From contig JBBHKE010001817.1 of NCBI GenBank assembly GCA_037447655.1, forward strand, positions 101,433-165,432: a stretch of 64,000 nucleotides of DNA. Direction: 5' to 3'. The stretch comes from Zygnema cylindricum. Lineage: Eukaryota; Streptophyta; Zygnematophyceae; Zygnematales; Zygnemataceae. The position numbers were made by a program, and so were the translations under genes. The notes under the pieces were generated by a model. That model ran no database searches. It was not told where the DNA came from and saw nothing but the letters and a program-made list of their open reading frames with translations. Below are positions 1 to 11,042 of the stretch, piece by piece; the stretch's first letter is position 1; each line of letters opens with the position of its first letter.

Positions 1-2523
1 ATTGACGATTGGTCTCGGTATTCTAGAGTGTACTTTTTGAAAATAAATCAGAGGCTCCACAGGTTTTAAGGAATATAAAGCGTGGAGTGAGAAACTCCAT
101 GAAACCTCTATTAAGAGAGAAAGGAGTGATAATGGGGGAGAATACACCTCCTTTCAGTTTGAGGATATTTTGTGAGAAGATAAAGTGCAACATCAAAAGA
201 CAGTCCTTGAAAATCTTGAGCAGAATGGTGTAGCCGAGAGGCTAAATAGGACACTAAGTGATAGTGCTAGCAGTATGTTGTCTGATAAGAAGATAGGAAA
301 GAGATTCTGGGCAGAAGCAATGATCTGTGCTAATTATCTCAAAAATAAAGTTCTTACTTTGGCAGTAAAAAGCCAAACTCCTTATGAGAGATGGACCGGC
401 CGAAAATCGAATATTTCACACTTAAAGGTTTTCGATAGTCAAGTGTTTAGTCTAGACACAGATCGGTCAAATTGGAAGTTAGATCCGAAAGGAAAACCAT
501 GATATTTGCTAGGATATGATGAAGATGTAAAAGGATATAGAGTCTATTATCTTTAGAGAGAAGATATAATCTTAGTGAAGCATCTAGTGGTTATGGATGA
601 AGGGAAATCTATATATCTTTTTAAGCATACAAAGACTGTCTAAATCAGACTCGAGACAGAAAATTCTGATGACTTTGAGCTTCCTAACTATCTAGGTTTT
701 CTAAAAGATGATGATCTTGCAGGTACAAATCAGACCGAAGAGGATTCAGCCGTGGAACCCGTAGTGCCAACTCCAACCGAAGCGGAAGATGTGGTGGAAA
801 TAGACACAAAATCAAGGGATAGGAGAAACTGTTCGAAAGAATCCACGAGAGCCGTCCATTCTGACATCACAGTTTGAGGGTGGAAGGAGAAGCAACAAAA
901 GACTACAAGAGAAACAAGTTAACAACAAGGTAACCAAACTGTCTCATCCCGATGAACCCCATACTAATGGTGAGGTTATGATCTGTCCTGAGAGGAACCG
1001 GTGGAAGACAACCATTAATAAGGAGATGCCTTCGATTATGGCAGCCGATACGTGGGAAATAGTGGAGTGTCCCCTTGAAAAGAAGCCAATCGGGTGTAAC
1101 TGGGTATTTAAAATTGAAACCCAACTTGGATAACACCATTGAGCGCTAAAAGGCTCGGCAAGTGGCGAAAGGATTTACCCAGAAAGAGGGAATGGACTAC
1201 GAGGAGACATTTGCCCTAGTCGTCAGGTTCCCCTCCGTCGGGATATTTCTAAGTTTGGCAGCAGCAGAAAACATAGAAGTACATCAAATGGACACCAAGA
1301 CAACCTTCCTACATGGAGATTTGGAAGAGGAGATATTTATGCGACAACCGCAAGGATTTGTGGAGCAAGATGCTGATTGATCAAATCTTTGTATAGGCTG
1401 AAACAGGCGCCCCATCAATGGAATAAGAAATGAGTTTCTTGCAAGTTTGGGGATACATTCAAATCAACTCTGATTACTTAATTTATTTGTTTGAAGATGA
1501 GGAAGGAACTATATTTATTGCGATTTATGTTGATGATTTGCTTGTCTTAAGTAAATCTATGGATAAAATAAATAATTGAAAACGGATCTAAAAGGTAGAT
1601 TTGAGATGAAAGATATGGGTGAAGCAAGGTATATTTTGGGAATTCAGGTAGAGAGAGACAGAGATAGCAAGATAATAAGATTAACTCAAAAGGAGACCAT
1701 TAAAAACATGTTAGAAAAATTCCAAATCTAATAGTTGTACCACTCTTATGGAACTAAAGAATGGAAGTGAGGGGAGTGTTGAAGAGGGAGTTATAATCTT
1801 GGATGATGAGGTAGGCCCGGGAGAGAAAAAAATTATGCAGACAAATCCTTATAGACAAGTAGTGGGCAACTTAATATATTTTATGAATTGTACTCGCCCG
1901 GACATAGCTGTAGCTGTGGGAGTACTAAGTAGGAGTCTGAATGCTCTCACAAAAAAAGATAAGAGGTAGCTAAGAGAGTCTTTAGATATCTCATAGGGAC
2001 TAGAGATCTATGGTTGCATTTTGGTGGGAACAATACTGACATCACCACTTGGAGTGATGCCAGCTATGAGGATGCTCTTATGAGGAGATGCACGTCTAGG
2101 TATGTATTGTATGTGGGTGTTGGGGCTTGCTGCCGGAGTAGCAAGCAGCAAAACGTCATTGCTCACTCCACAATCGAGGCTGAGTACATGGCCTTTTTCT
2201 CTGCTGTAAAATAATTATTGTGGGTCAAGTCTTTGCTTGGTGAGCTTGGTCACCTTAAGAGTGGTGTCCAAAAAGTGTTTTGTGATAATCAGGCAGCCAG
2301 AGCCATTTTTGCCAATCCTAAACACCACTTTAATGCAAACATATGGACATTAGACTTAGCTTTGTTAGGGAGAAGGTAGAAAACAAGATAATCAGCCTGG
2401 AGTATAGACTAGATAGTGAAATGGTAGTAGATATGATGACCAAGCCTGTACCTCTCCCTAAGCTAATTTTTTGCAAGGATAAGTGTGGTATTAAATTAAA
2501 GAGTGACTAGAAAATAAGGGGAG
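1..2523 (+). pseudogene. Copia element A, decayed pol (integrase to RNase H)
   Basis: This is the 3' half of a Ty1/Copia polyprotein, cut by the window edge and broken by many stops and frameshifts. Pieces in order are: the integrase core end (about 1-500, with the Glu-bearing AERLNRTL block near 236), a linker, reverse transcriptase (about 1080-1700, with the QMDTKTTFLHG block near 1290 and the YVDDLLVLS catalytic loop near 1528), and RNase H (about 1850-2500, with the MMTKPVPLPKL end near 2437). It ends in a stop codon followed by a polypurine run, then the LTR. The wording is closest to element F, so A and F are one family. It cannot encode an active protein. Confidence 0.9.
2511..2523 (+). 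other. Polypurine tract of element A
   Basis: AAAATAAGGGGAG lies just after the pol stop codon and directly before TGTAG of the LTR. The same string sits at the equivalent point of element C. This is the plus-strand primer site of an LTR retrotransposon. Confidence 0.85.
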
Positions 2524-2612
2524 TGTAGAAATTAATGGTTCTTTTAGTATTTTCTAGGTTTAGAATGAAATGCATAAAAGAAGCCGAGGCATTCTGCCTT
2601 CAACTCCTCTCT
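2524..2612 (+). repeat. 3' LTR fragment of element A
   Basis: It begins TGTAGAAATTAATGG right after the polypurine tract. It aligns for about 90 bases with the start of element F's LTR (minus strand, from 43577), including the shared block TATTTTCTAGGT. After about 2612 the similarity is lost, so the LTR is truncated or overwritten. Confidence 0.75.
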
Positions 2613-5298
2613 TGTCGTGCAGGAGAGGCAAGCAAGCAAACATGCATCACAACCAGCAAATGCATGCTCACAAACATATATACAAAATAAAATAAAATAT
2701 GAAAAGACAAAAAATATATACCCCATGAGAAGGAATAAAGGTGAAAATGACCCAAAAAGAGAAGGGAAAGAGTCTTCCACGTATTCTCTACAAGAGTTAT
2801 CTCAAGAAAAGCAACGAGGCAATAGGAAGCACTTCCAACCAAAAACCAGAAAAATCGGATTTAATCTAAAACGACTCTTTCATATACAACCAAAATGCCA
2901 CAACAACAAATACACTCAAGCAAACCGTCCAGCTGTCCGGAGAACAGCGCACGTTGACAGAAGACGCCACACTTCAAGCCTCCACTCCACAAATCGCCAA
3001 AAAGACAAGTTTGGAGGGAAACCTTCTGGAGTTGGCCGAAGCCGTGTGGATTGAAAACGAGGCAGAATATTAGGAGACAAAAAGCCGTATGCTCACTAGC
3101 ATCCATCACTAGCTAACAAGAGGAAAAGAAATAATGGGCAATCGGTGGCAAGGAGGAAGCAAGAAAAGTGCTCCGCCGCTAAGAGAAAATTCTTGTGCGA
3201 AAACTAAAATTTTCTAAGTTTGAGAATTAGCCTAAGTAGGAGCTACGCAGGCCTAAGCAAAACTAGCCTATGTCTAACCTACTTTACATGCATCAAACTA
3301 CTTAAGATGTTGGCCAATAGGCGGCCAACATCATCTGTCGTAAGCTTGACAAAATTCACTGTCTGAGGGTAAAAACCCTCCCTAACTACATGTAAGTGCA
3401 GACCTACATGGGTTTGTGACTTAAATAAATAGAAGGTATCGAAGCGTCGCCGATACTCTCGGAAATCACGATTCGGCGCAAAACAATACTTCGCGTCAAT
3501 ACTCCGGAAATCGCGTGCATACGCACGAAACGAAACATATCGCACGAAACATTCCGAAAATCGTGCTGCGTCGCCCAAACGATATTTCGCGTCCATACTT
3601 TGAAAATCGTGTACCTATGCACGAAATGAAAGGTATCGCACAAAATTAGTATTATAGAACCAAACGTAAATGAATCGACGTGAAATCGCACGTGCGAACA
3701 AAACAACATGAAAGTGTGCGTACATGCCTAAAATTGTGCGTGCATGCAAAATACCGCGCGTGCGTGCAAAATACCGCTGTCATGCCGTAAGACGTCAGCG
3801 GGTATTGTGATTAAATTGTGTACTAATTAAAGTTTCGGTGACGTGACAGGTACAAATCCGAGAGTACAACTAGAGATTCGTACGGGACAAAAGTCGAAAT
3901 ATACTCTCATACGGCACCACAGGAACACGATATGAAATCAGCGTGGAACTGGACCACGGTACGGCATCAGACGTCAGGAATTCAAACGGCTACTAACCTG
4001 ACAAGAGTCTGAAGTCATGAACCCTTGGAGGTTCATGCATCATTTTTGCTTATCTTAGGGAGGGTTTTCATCCTCGTGGTGTAGATGTAAGGCAGTCTGA
4101 GGCGGCCACGCAGCGGTCGTCTCTTGAAAAAGGCAGCCTTTTAACATAGAAACCTGCCTACTCAGAGACATGTAGGAATTAGTGTAGCCGTACGGATTAG
4201 TGAAAACCATAGGATAAATGCAATTTGGCGAGATAGTAACTTTTGCAAATTAAGTACGGGAATCCAACATTGGAAGGTTGTTGTTTTTTGGCTAGCTTTT
4301 TCTCGGGATTTGTCGAACATTGTGATCTTAGGGTTTCCACCTGATATTTAGTGATAGGCTAGTTTTGAGTTAGGGTTTTGATTTCAGACCCATGATCTAT
4401 CCCGATAATTGTCTCTGAGTTTTTCCTTCTCTTTATACTAAGCCCTTACCTAATCTACCGGCGCAAGCTAGCCTGCAAGGTTTCCCTCCAGACTATCTTC
4501 TACTTGCTGTGATTTGTGAATTGTGTCTGTGGACTGGGTGTGGTGTTTTCTTGCTGTCTGGACGCTATCCGTACGGGCTCGTACTCACCTTGTCTGGCCT
4601 TGGAGGAATACCGGTTATCTCGGCTCTTTCATCCGGCTAAGGAAGGGTTCTTACCAGCTGATTCAACTGCTGTAGGGAATATTGATGACTTCAGGGCCTA
4701 GTGGCTACTGTCGCAAATATTCCTGTACTTAATTTGCTTTTATTTCTAATTTTCTTTATTCCTGGCGTCAACTAGTTTCTTTATTTCTAGTTTATTTTAA
4801 TTTTGTTTCATTTCTAATTTTTATCATTCCTTGTGTCAATTGTTTTTTTGCTATCTAGTTATTGTAATTTGTTTTCTTTTCCAGTCTAGTGGTTTTTTTT
4901 GGATTCATTAATCTGTTATTATTTTCAATCTTTAGGGTTTCGTTGCTAGTGGGCTTTGAGTTAGATATTTCCGATTTTATCTGTAAATCCGGTATAGTGT
5001 CCTCTTTCTGTCTACCTACCGGATTAACTCACTCAAAAAACCTAGCAAGCCTAAAAACTTATAAAAAAAAAATCCATATCAAAAACCAAGAAAAAAAAAT
5101 ATATACATCTAAATATATAAATCAGGTTGCACGAATTATCACCTAAAATTATAACTGTTTTAATAGTTGGGTAGAGCGTGGCTTAAAGCTGATACGCGTA
5201 CCCTAACAGGCTACTAACTACTTTGGCATTGAGTTGTGGTGTGATTACGATAACTTCGAACTGGAGCATCGTAGGGAGATATTTACAATATCCTATTG
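2613..5298. other. Unassigned repeat-like spacer
   Basis: There is no convincing gene. Open frames here (for example 2617-3054) are lysine/glutamine-rich translations of A-rich DNA without domain features. The stretch holds a two-copy direct repeat (3461-3650), then mixed sequence, and AT-rich DNA at about 4730-5150. It probably includes decayed host sequence of the kind seen right of element B, because B inserted between them. Confidence 0.5.
3461..3650. repeat. Two-copy direct repeat, about 95-bp unit
   Basis: Unit one starts at 3461 and unit two at about 3556. Both run through GAAATC(A/G)..., a TTCGCGTC(A/C)ATACT block, and a GCACGAAA(C/T)GAAA block followed by TATCGCAC. The copies are diverged by eye. 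No function is evident. Confidence 0.65.
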
Positions 5299-5303
5299 GA
5301 TGC
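5299..5303 (+). other. Target-site duplication of B (left)
   Basis: GATGC immediately before the 5' LTR, matched by GATGC at 9776-9780 immediately after the 3' LTR. Confidence 0.93.
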
Positions 5304-6179
5304 TGTTGTTTTGAAAAGTCAGTTTTGTGCTTAACTGCTAATTGGATTTAATATGGAGGTTTGAATAGATTCACGGATTGGGGGAGCGAAGGGTTTGATA
5401 ATTAAAGTTACGTAAAAGATTCATTGAGTGGTGTGAACAAGCAATGACGAATGGACGGCGGATCGCGAAGCGATCCGATGTAAAATAAATGGAATGTTGA
5501 AATAGGCGCCGCCGGTACGGAGCAGCTGCGACGCAGTTAAGTCAACGCAGTTGCGGCTATCTTCATGATCCGTACGGAAAGCGCAGCCAGCGCAACTACG
5601 GATAATATGAATAGGATAGATTTCAAGTAGTGATGATTAAGCTTAGTGGTAGCTTAGTTTCTGCTAGTTAGGTTATTAGAGTAGATACAGTACGGCTGGT
5701 ATGCCTCCGTACTCTGAGTATAACTTGCAGGACTTAGATTATTTTATGTATCGCAGTCAAGTTAATAAAAGCTATGGCAGACTGTTTTCTGCATCTTTGA
5801 CCTGTTGGTGTGATCACTCTGATTGGTGCTTTCATGTGAAACTTTGTGGAGTTATTCTATGATATAGAATCTATATGTGTGTGAAGTTTCATTGTATTCC
5901 AGTATCTCTGTAAGATTCTGTGATCAGTCTAAGTGGCTAGTTTGTGAAGCTGTCAACTACATTTGGGAAACTCTGGAGCTTATATCTTCTAGATGCCTTG
6001 GTGGATTTGGCTGTAACTTTGAGAGTTTACAGTGTATATGATATACTGCATATTGGTGCAGTTTGAGATCATTTTGTTTATTGTGGAGTAATCTGTGTCG
6101 TCTGAAACACAGCTGTTTTTGAGGTAGTCTGTGGGTGTTTCCGTGAGTAATCCATGGCTGCAATAAGCTATGGACAACA
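5304..6179 (+). repeat. 5' LTR of element B
   Basis: It is 876 bp, starts TGTTGTTTTG and ends GGACAACA. It carries a perfect short hairpin at 5460-5476. The gag start codon lies in its last 26 bases (6154), so the LTR encodes the gag N-terminus. Confidence 0.93.
5460..5476. other. Conserved LTR hairpin
   Basis: GGATCGC-GAA-GCGATCC: 7-bp perfect arms around a 3-base loop. It is repeated at 9055-9071 in the 3' LTR, and with loop TTC in the distinct LTR J at 14590-14606. Conservation of the arms between different LTRs suggests an RNA or DNA structure under constraint. Confidence 0.7.
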
Positions 6180-7782
6180 GGTTATGGGCCCACACCCATG
6201 GCTACCTGTATTTGATGGATCAAAATATCACTACTGGAAGTGTGCGCTCGAGAGCTACTTCGAGATGATGGAACTAATGGATGTGGTGGACGGTACCTTG
6301 GCCGAAACTTCAAATGGATGGAAAAGTAAAAATCATGAGTGTCTAAGGGTTATTAATAACTCCTTGACTCCGGATTTAGTAATGTCATACATAAGTGTTA
6401 AAAAGGCAGCTGAATTATGGAAGTGCTTAGAAAGTATGTATGCAAAGACTTCTTTATATCATTGGCTTAGTAGTGTTACCAAAATAGTTGAACACAAGTA
6501 TGTAGGAGGTAGTATGGAGAAACACTGTATTGACTTACAAGTATTATTTGCAGAAAATGATTTGGCAGGAGGAAACTTTACAGATGCTCAACAAGCTATC
6601 TTGTTAATGAGAAGTCTACCTAAAGAATATAAGAATGCACTAGATCGATTGACTTTAATTGATAAAAATGATTGGAGCGTAACTGTAGCTAGACGAGTTA
6701 TTTTAGATGAAGAGGCTTATAGAAGGGTCTTATCAAGTGAAAGGAATATAAAGAAATCTAAGTCACAATTTCAGAAATTTAAAAGTAATAGTGAGTTCGG
6801 AGATCGACCAAAGAATTGTTTTTACTGTAATGATTTAGGACATACCTTCAGGGTATGTCCATCTTATAAAAGTGCATGTGTTACAGGAAATTTCAGAGAT
6901 GGATGGGACAACAACCTAGTTCGAACCCCAACAAGAAAGGAATCAAGTGATTTCGTGAGTGAGAGACAAGACTCGACAAATGACAAAAGGCATACACCGT
7001 GTGTTGACGAATTTATCTACTTACCGACCGTGTGTGTTGTTTGGAATGGAGTAAAGGAGGAGGTGACAGAAAAGGATTTGGTGTCTGTCCCTGTTCACGA
7101 CGTCAGATTGGTGAGTAACAAAGAGTTAAAGGAGGAAGAGTTATTTGAAGAAAGAGAAATTAGAGGAAGTGAAGGTTACTTGGAAGTGGAAGTCGAAAAA
7201 TACTTAAACATAAAACCTAATACATTAAACCCAGTATTTCCAGAAGGACCGGGTGAAGATATGAAGAAAATTGGAATTAGGAATGAGGTGTATAATGTGG
7301 AAACAAGTGAAAGGAGTTATGCCACCGAAGATAGTGTGGTGAAGGACAAAAGAGAGAAGGACACGATTTTTGTGACCTTATCAGATGACAAATCTGTGAG
7401 TGAAAATTGCTTACAAGAAAGGTTGTTAACTAAAGTAAGAGGAGTTGAAGGAAGAGATGGACACTTTGAAGCAGAAACTAGAAATAAGGTGGACGTGAAA
7501 ATTGGTGAACTAGGAGAAGAACAAAGAAAAACTGTTCAGAAAATTGGAGTGAGAAAAGAAGTTTGTGGGAGTGAAAAATGTAATAGAAATGCAAAAGTTA
7601 GAAATATAGGAAAGGAAAATAGCAAGAAAAGAGTGCAGCTGAAAAGAAGAAGAATCAAAATTAGAATTTCTCAGATGAATGAAGTTGATGGAAGTAGCAA
7701 ATGTATGGAGAAAAACATAAAGGTGAAATTAAAACTAGTATTTTTGACATTAAACGAGGAGAAAATTGTGACAAAAGTGTAA
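6154..7782 (+). CDS. gag: Gag polyprotein of element B (542 aa)
   Basis: This is a structural capsid/nucleocapsid protein of an LTR retrotransposon. The N-terminal 210 residues follow the Copia gag (UBN2-type) plan: F/Y-W-x-C near the start, LWKCLESMY in the middle, then QQAILLMRSLP. A CCHC zinc knuckle, C-x2-C-x4-H-x4-C, starts near residue 222 and would bind the packaged RNA. The C-terminal 300 residues are unlike normal Copia proteins: highly charged Glu/Lys/Arg, with a loosely repeated KIG(I/V)R(N/K)EV motif. The frame is uninterrupted. The start at 6154 lies inside the LTR, and the frame runs through the primer-binding site as Val-Met-Gly-Pro. The homologous gags of C, F and I use the same phase, which supports this start. 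Confidence 0.88.
   Translation: MAAISYGQQVMGPHPWLPVFDGSKYHYWKCALESYFEMMELMDVVDGTLAETSNGWKSKNHECLRVINNSLTPDLVMSYISVKKAAELWKCLESMYAKTSLYHWLSSVTKIVEHKYVGGSMEKHCIDLQVLFAENDLAGGNFTDAQQAILLMRSLPKEYKNALDRLTLIDKNDWSVTVARRVILDEEAYRRVLSSERNIKKSKSQFQKFKSNSEFGDRPKNCFYCNDLGHTFRVCPSYKSACVTGNFRDGWDNNLVRTPTRKESSDFVSERQDSTNDKRHTPCVDEFIYLPTVCVVWNGVKEEVTEKDLVSVPVHDVRLVSNKELKEEELFEEREIRGSEGYLEVEVEKYLNIKPNTLNPVFPEGPGEDMKKIGIRNEVYNVETSERSYATEDSVVKDKREKDTIFVTLSDDKSVSENCLQERLLTKVRGVEGRDGHFEAETRNKVDVKIGELGEEQRKTVQKIGVRKEVCGSEKCNRNAKVRNIGKENSKKRVQLKRRRIKIRISQMNEVDGSSKCMEKNIKVKLKLVFLTLNEEKIVTKV
6180..6193 (+). other. Primer-binding site of B (half initiator tRNA-Met)
   Basis: GGTTATGGGCCCAC starts at the first base after the LTR. 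It is the reverse complement of the plant initiator tRNA-Met anticodon arm (GTGGGCCCATAACC), not of its 3' end. Priming from a cleaved tRNA half is known from Drosophila copia and yeast Ty5. Confidence 0.88.
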
Positions 7783-8152
7783 ACTTTTAAACAAGACAAA
7801 AGATCACGAGGAAAACAAAAAGAAGATGTAATATTCAAAGGATCAAGGGTAGAAGAAAACATGCTCAGAAAGTGATCAAGAGAAGAGAGCGGGAGAAATG
7901 ATTTTCTGGAGAACGTGAATTTAGAGAAATCTTAATTTTGGAAAAACTTATATTATAAGCATGTCTTATACAGTCAACTTCGTTTGACATACTATTTTCG
8001 GTAGGATCTTCGATTTGGTGTTCTTTCTTGTTGAGTTAGTTAATAAGAAACGAAAAGATTTTATTATGTATTTTTGAAGACGAAGGAGGTGGCGGAAGCA
8101 ATGGCTTGTTCAGGAAGGAAAAATTCGGGAGACATGGCAGAACGCAGCGAAA

Positions 8153-8284
8153 GCAGTGGAGAATCATTGGAAGAAGTTCGCGTCGCGAAGCTGTGACACA
8201 GCGTAGTAGCGCAAAGAAAGCAGTGGAGAATCATCAGAAGAAGTTCGCGTCGCGAACAGCGACGCAGCATAGCGGCGCAGCGAA
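8153..8284 (+). repeat. Tandem repeat in B, two 67-bp units
   Basis: Units start at 8153 and 8220 with GCAGTGGAGAATCAT and share AGAAGTTCGCGTCGCGAA. It lies in the non-coding tail of B. Confidence 0.8.
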
Positions 8285-8586
8285 ATGAGTGGTGACGTAT
8301 GACACTTACACGCTGATTATTTTATTCCAGGTGAAGGCAACTAAATATTCAGGGGTTATGCATTTATGGCGTAAGGGGAGCTATTACAGGACACTTTTTG
8401 CAAGAAGGCAGCAAGCGACTGGGAATTGGCAGAGGGCAGCAAAAGCAATGGCGACGTCGGCAAAGCACTGGTGATGTGTTATTTTTGCTAAATTTATTGT
8501 ATGATGAACAATGGAGGTTGATAAAGAATTTTGAATATTTAACTAATTTTTATTTGGAAACATTTGCGTACAGCATGGCCTAATGA

Positions 8587-8635
8587 GTCTAAAGCTTTAG
8601 GGGAGTGTAGAATTTGAAAGCTTTAGTCTCAGTAG
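8587..8635 (+). other. Fossil polypurine tract plus LTR start inside B
   Basis: GTCTAAAGCTTTAGGGGAG is followed by TGTAGAATTTGAAAGCTTTAGTC. Element I has nearly the same arrangement at its true 3' LTR boundary (minus strand near 14309): TCTAAAGCTCTAGGGGAG, then TGTTG..., then GAAAGCTTTAGTCC. B therefore keeps an older 3' boundary about 270 bp upstream of its present 3' LTR. Confidence 0.7.
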
Positions 8636-8688
8636 ATGAGGCTATGAAGAGGAAGTTAAAGGCGAAAAAGAGCAGCAGTTAGGAATGC

Positions 8689-8864
8689 GATGTCAAACTA
8701 GCGCAGCATAGCAGTACATGCTGCGCTTTGTATTCATACTGCGCTCCGATGTCAAACTAGCGCAGCGTAGCAGCATAGCAGTACACGTTGCATTTTGTAT
8801 TCATACTGCGCTGCGATGTCAAACTAGCGCAGCGTAGCAGCATAGCAGTACACGCTGCATATTT
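8689..8864 (+). repeat. Tandem repeat in B, three units of 59-67 bp
   Basis: Units start at 8689, 8748 and 8815 with GATGTCAAACTAGCGCAGC and contain AGCAGTACA(C/T)G(C/T)TGC. The last unit is partial. The variable unit length comes from an extra GTAGCAGC word. Confidence 0.85.
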
Positions 8865-8897
8865 TTCTAGGTGCACGAAACTAAATTTTCGGGGGAG

Positions 8898-9775
8898 GGT
8901 TGTTTTGAAAAGTCAGTTTCGTGCTTAACTGCTAATTGGATTTTAATATGGAGGCTTGAATAGATTCACGGATTGGGGGAGCGAAGGGTTTGATAATTAA
9001 AGTTACGTAAAAGATTCATTGAGTGGTGTGAACAAGCAATGACGAATGGACGGTGGATCGCGAAGCGATCCGATGTAAAATAAATGGAATGTTGAAATAG
9101 GCGCCGCCGGTACGGAGCAGCTGCGACGCAGTTAAGTCAAACGCAGTTGCGGGTATCTTCATGATCCGTACGGAAAGCGCAACCAGCGCAACTACAGATA
9201 ATATGAATAGGATAGATTTCAAGTAGTGATGATTAAGCTTAGTGGTAGCTTAGTTTCTGCTAGTTAGGTTATTAGAGTAGATACAGTACGGCTGGTATGC
9301 CTCCGTACTCTGAGTATAACTTGCAGGACTTAGATTATTTTATGTATCGCAGTCAAGTTAATAAAAGCTATGGCAAACTGTTTGCTGCATCTTTGACCTG
9401 TTGGTGTGATCACTCTCATTGGTGCTTTCATGTGAAACTTTGTGGAGTTATTCTATGATATAGAATCTATATGTGTGTGAAGTTTCATTGTATTCCAGTA
9501 TCTCTGTAAGATTCTGTGATCAGTCTAAGTGGCTAGTTTGTGAAGCTGTCAACTACATTTGGGAAACTCTGGAGCTTATATCTTCTAGATGCCTTGGTGG
9601 ATTTGGCTGTAACTTTGAGAGTTTACAGTGTATATGATATACTGCATATTGGTGCAATTTGAGATCATTTTGTTTATTGTGGAGTAATCTGTGTCGTCTG
9701 AAACACAGCTGTTTTTGAGGTAGTCTGTGGGTGTTTCCGTGAGTAATCCATGGCTGCAATAAGCTATGGACAACA
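8898..9775 (+). repeat. 3' LTR of element B
   Basis: It is 878 bp and closely matches 5304-6179. Its first base is G where the 5' copy has T, so the TG terminus is mutated. It ends GGACAACA followed by the GATGC duplication. The LTR-borne gag start at 9750 runs only a few codons into flanking DNA before a stop. Confidence 0.92.
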
Positions 9776-9949
9776 GATGCTATTGCTTTAGGTGAGTAAC
9801 CGATCCTTGTGGGCGCAGGCGCGATATAGGTTATCAAGCGTACATCTTTAGAGGGTTAGAGATTTTACCGAAGGCTACGCTTTTTTTTCTTCGTATAGGA
9901 CATCATCGTTGCATGGTCCTAGATCTGACCTTGACCCGTCTTGATTAAC

Positions 9950-10114
9950 GGTTTCTTGCTTTATTACATCTGGCCGCGTTGGCCTTGAATAGTTTCCTGC
10001 TTTATTATATCTGGCCGTGTTGGCCTTGAACAGTTTCTTGCTTTATTACATCTGGCCGTGGTGGCCCTGAATAGTTTCTTGCTTATTTTATCTGGCCGCA
10101 AGTGGCCTTCAATA
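9950..10114. repeat. Minisatellite, four 41-bp units
   Basis: Units start at about 9950, 9991, 10032 and 10073. Each has (A/G)GTTTC(T/C)TGCTT...ATCTGGCCG then GTGGCC or TTGGCC, so each carries a GGCC-n5-GGCC type motif. The period is constant at 41 bp until the last, slightly altered unit. Confidence 0.85.
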
Positions 10115-10728
10115 GGTGACATGAGTTTGCTTGGCATGGCGTGACGTGAGTGGGATTGTGAAAGATAGTTTACGAATAGACTAACTCCGGTGATCCAGGA
10201 TAGACTGAACTGTGTGGTGTTACTGGTTTGCGGTTATTAGCATACTTTTGTGTGTGTCCGGCATCTAGTTGCATCCGGATAGGACGACTATCTATTTACA
10301 TGCCAACGGACTGAAACAATTTACCGTTTCCAGCGCGTACCACTAGAAGCTCCAGTATTTACCGTGGACCGGACCAGGATTTGATTCCCGCACGCTCACC
10401 TCCTTTCCAGCTTCTAGGTCATACTGGTCATAACGCTCAGTCTCAGCTTACGCGTTCACCCGACTCTAGATCTGGTATTACCACCACGTATAGATCCACA
10501 TCATCTGTCTCCTTATCCTCTTCCCATAGCTGGGGGGAAGATTCGGACATAGACTCCCTTGATATCCGGATCTAAATCTACCACCTTCGCTTTTTCTTTT
10601 GAGCGGAAATATACACACTAACTCGGATTCCTATTTTGTGGATATGGCCTCGTCCATAGACACCGGAGGAGGTAGAAATCAATTTTGTTTTTTGGGTCTC
10701 AAGGACACTATGTCCTTGTCACATTTTT

Positions 10729-10828
10729 GAATGCTTTTCGATACCGAGATGCGTGACCTCGCATTTCCGTATCAAGACCTTTATGATTTACAGGTTGTTT
10801 TTTCGTTACTTGGGCGATACCTTAGGGG
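10729..10828 (+). pseudogene. Gag-like ORF of element M, upstream half
   Basis: The frame opens at ATG 10729 and is cut by element C after its target duplication (10829-10833). The same frame resumes at 24386. The two halves form one reading frame once C and one copy of the duplication are disregarded, which shows this was a continuous ORF before C arrived. The product family is discussed under the downstream half. Confidence 0.6.
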
Positions 10829-11042
10829 ATTTGTGTTGAAATAAGTAGTTTTATTGTATTTTCTAGGTCTAAATTAATTAGCGGAAAACATATAAAGAAA
10901 ATGTAGGCAGCCTGCCTCCATCTCTTCTCTCTCGCCCCCATACTTGTTGTAGTCACTTAAGGAGAGAGAGAGCAATGGAGCCATGGCTGCCTCAGCTCCA
11001 TAAGAAGGACTAAAGAGTGACTTAAGTCACTCTCAACAAAAG

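Larger units (their letters stand above)
7783..8897 (+). other. Non-coding internal region of B
   Basis: This stretch would hold pol in an autonomous element, but no pol motif appears in any frame. It contains two tandem-repeat blocks (8153-8284 and 8689-8864) rich in GCGCAGC words, a fossil polypurine/LTR junction (8587-8635), and ends in the purine run GGGGGAGG before the 3' LTR. Confidence 0.8.
5304..9775 (+). mobile_element. Element B: complete gag-only LTR retrotransposon
   Basis: This is a 4,472-bp element with two LTRs (5304-6179 and 8898-9775), a half-tRNA primer-binding site at 6180 and one long gag ORF. It has no protease, integrase, reverse transcriptase or RNase H. The 5-bp target duplication GATGC sits at 5299-5303 and 9776-9780. 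The LTRs differ by about a dozen substitutions and two 1-base indels by eye, so insertion looks fairly recent. LTR ends are TGTTGT...ACAACA, the same as in elements I and J. It must borrow enzymes from an autonomous relative. The gag resembles that of element I, which makes the I family the likely helper (inference). Confidence 0.93.
9781..10828 (+). other. Host sequence between B and C (5' part of gag-like element M)
   Basis: It holds a minisatellite (9950-10114), a Ser-rich open stretch (10381-10575) and, from 10729, a short ORF that runs up to the left end of element C and continues in frame at 24386 beyond it. I read this as the 5' region of one decayed retroelement, M. No tRNA, promoter or other gene was recognised. 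Confidence 0.5.

Noticed and set aside
2617-3054. 145-codon open frame
   Set aside because: Lys/Gln/Asn-rich translation of A-rich DNA next to a truncated LTR, with no domain and frames on the other strand just as open.
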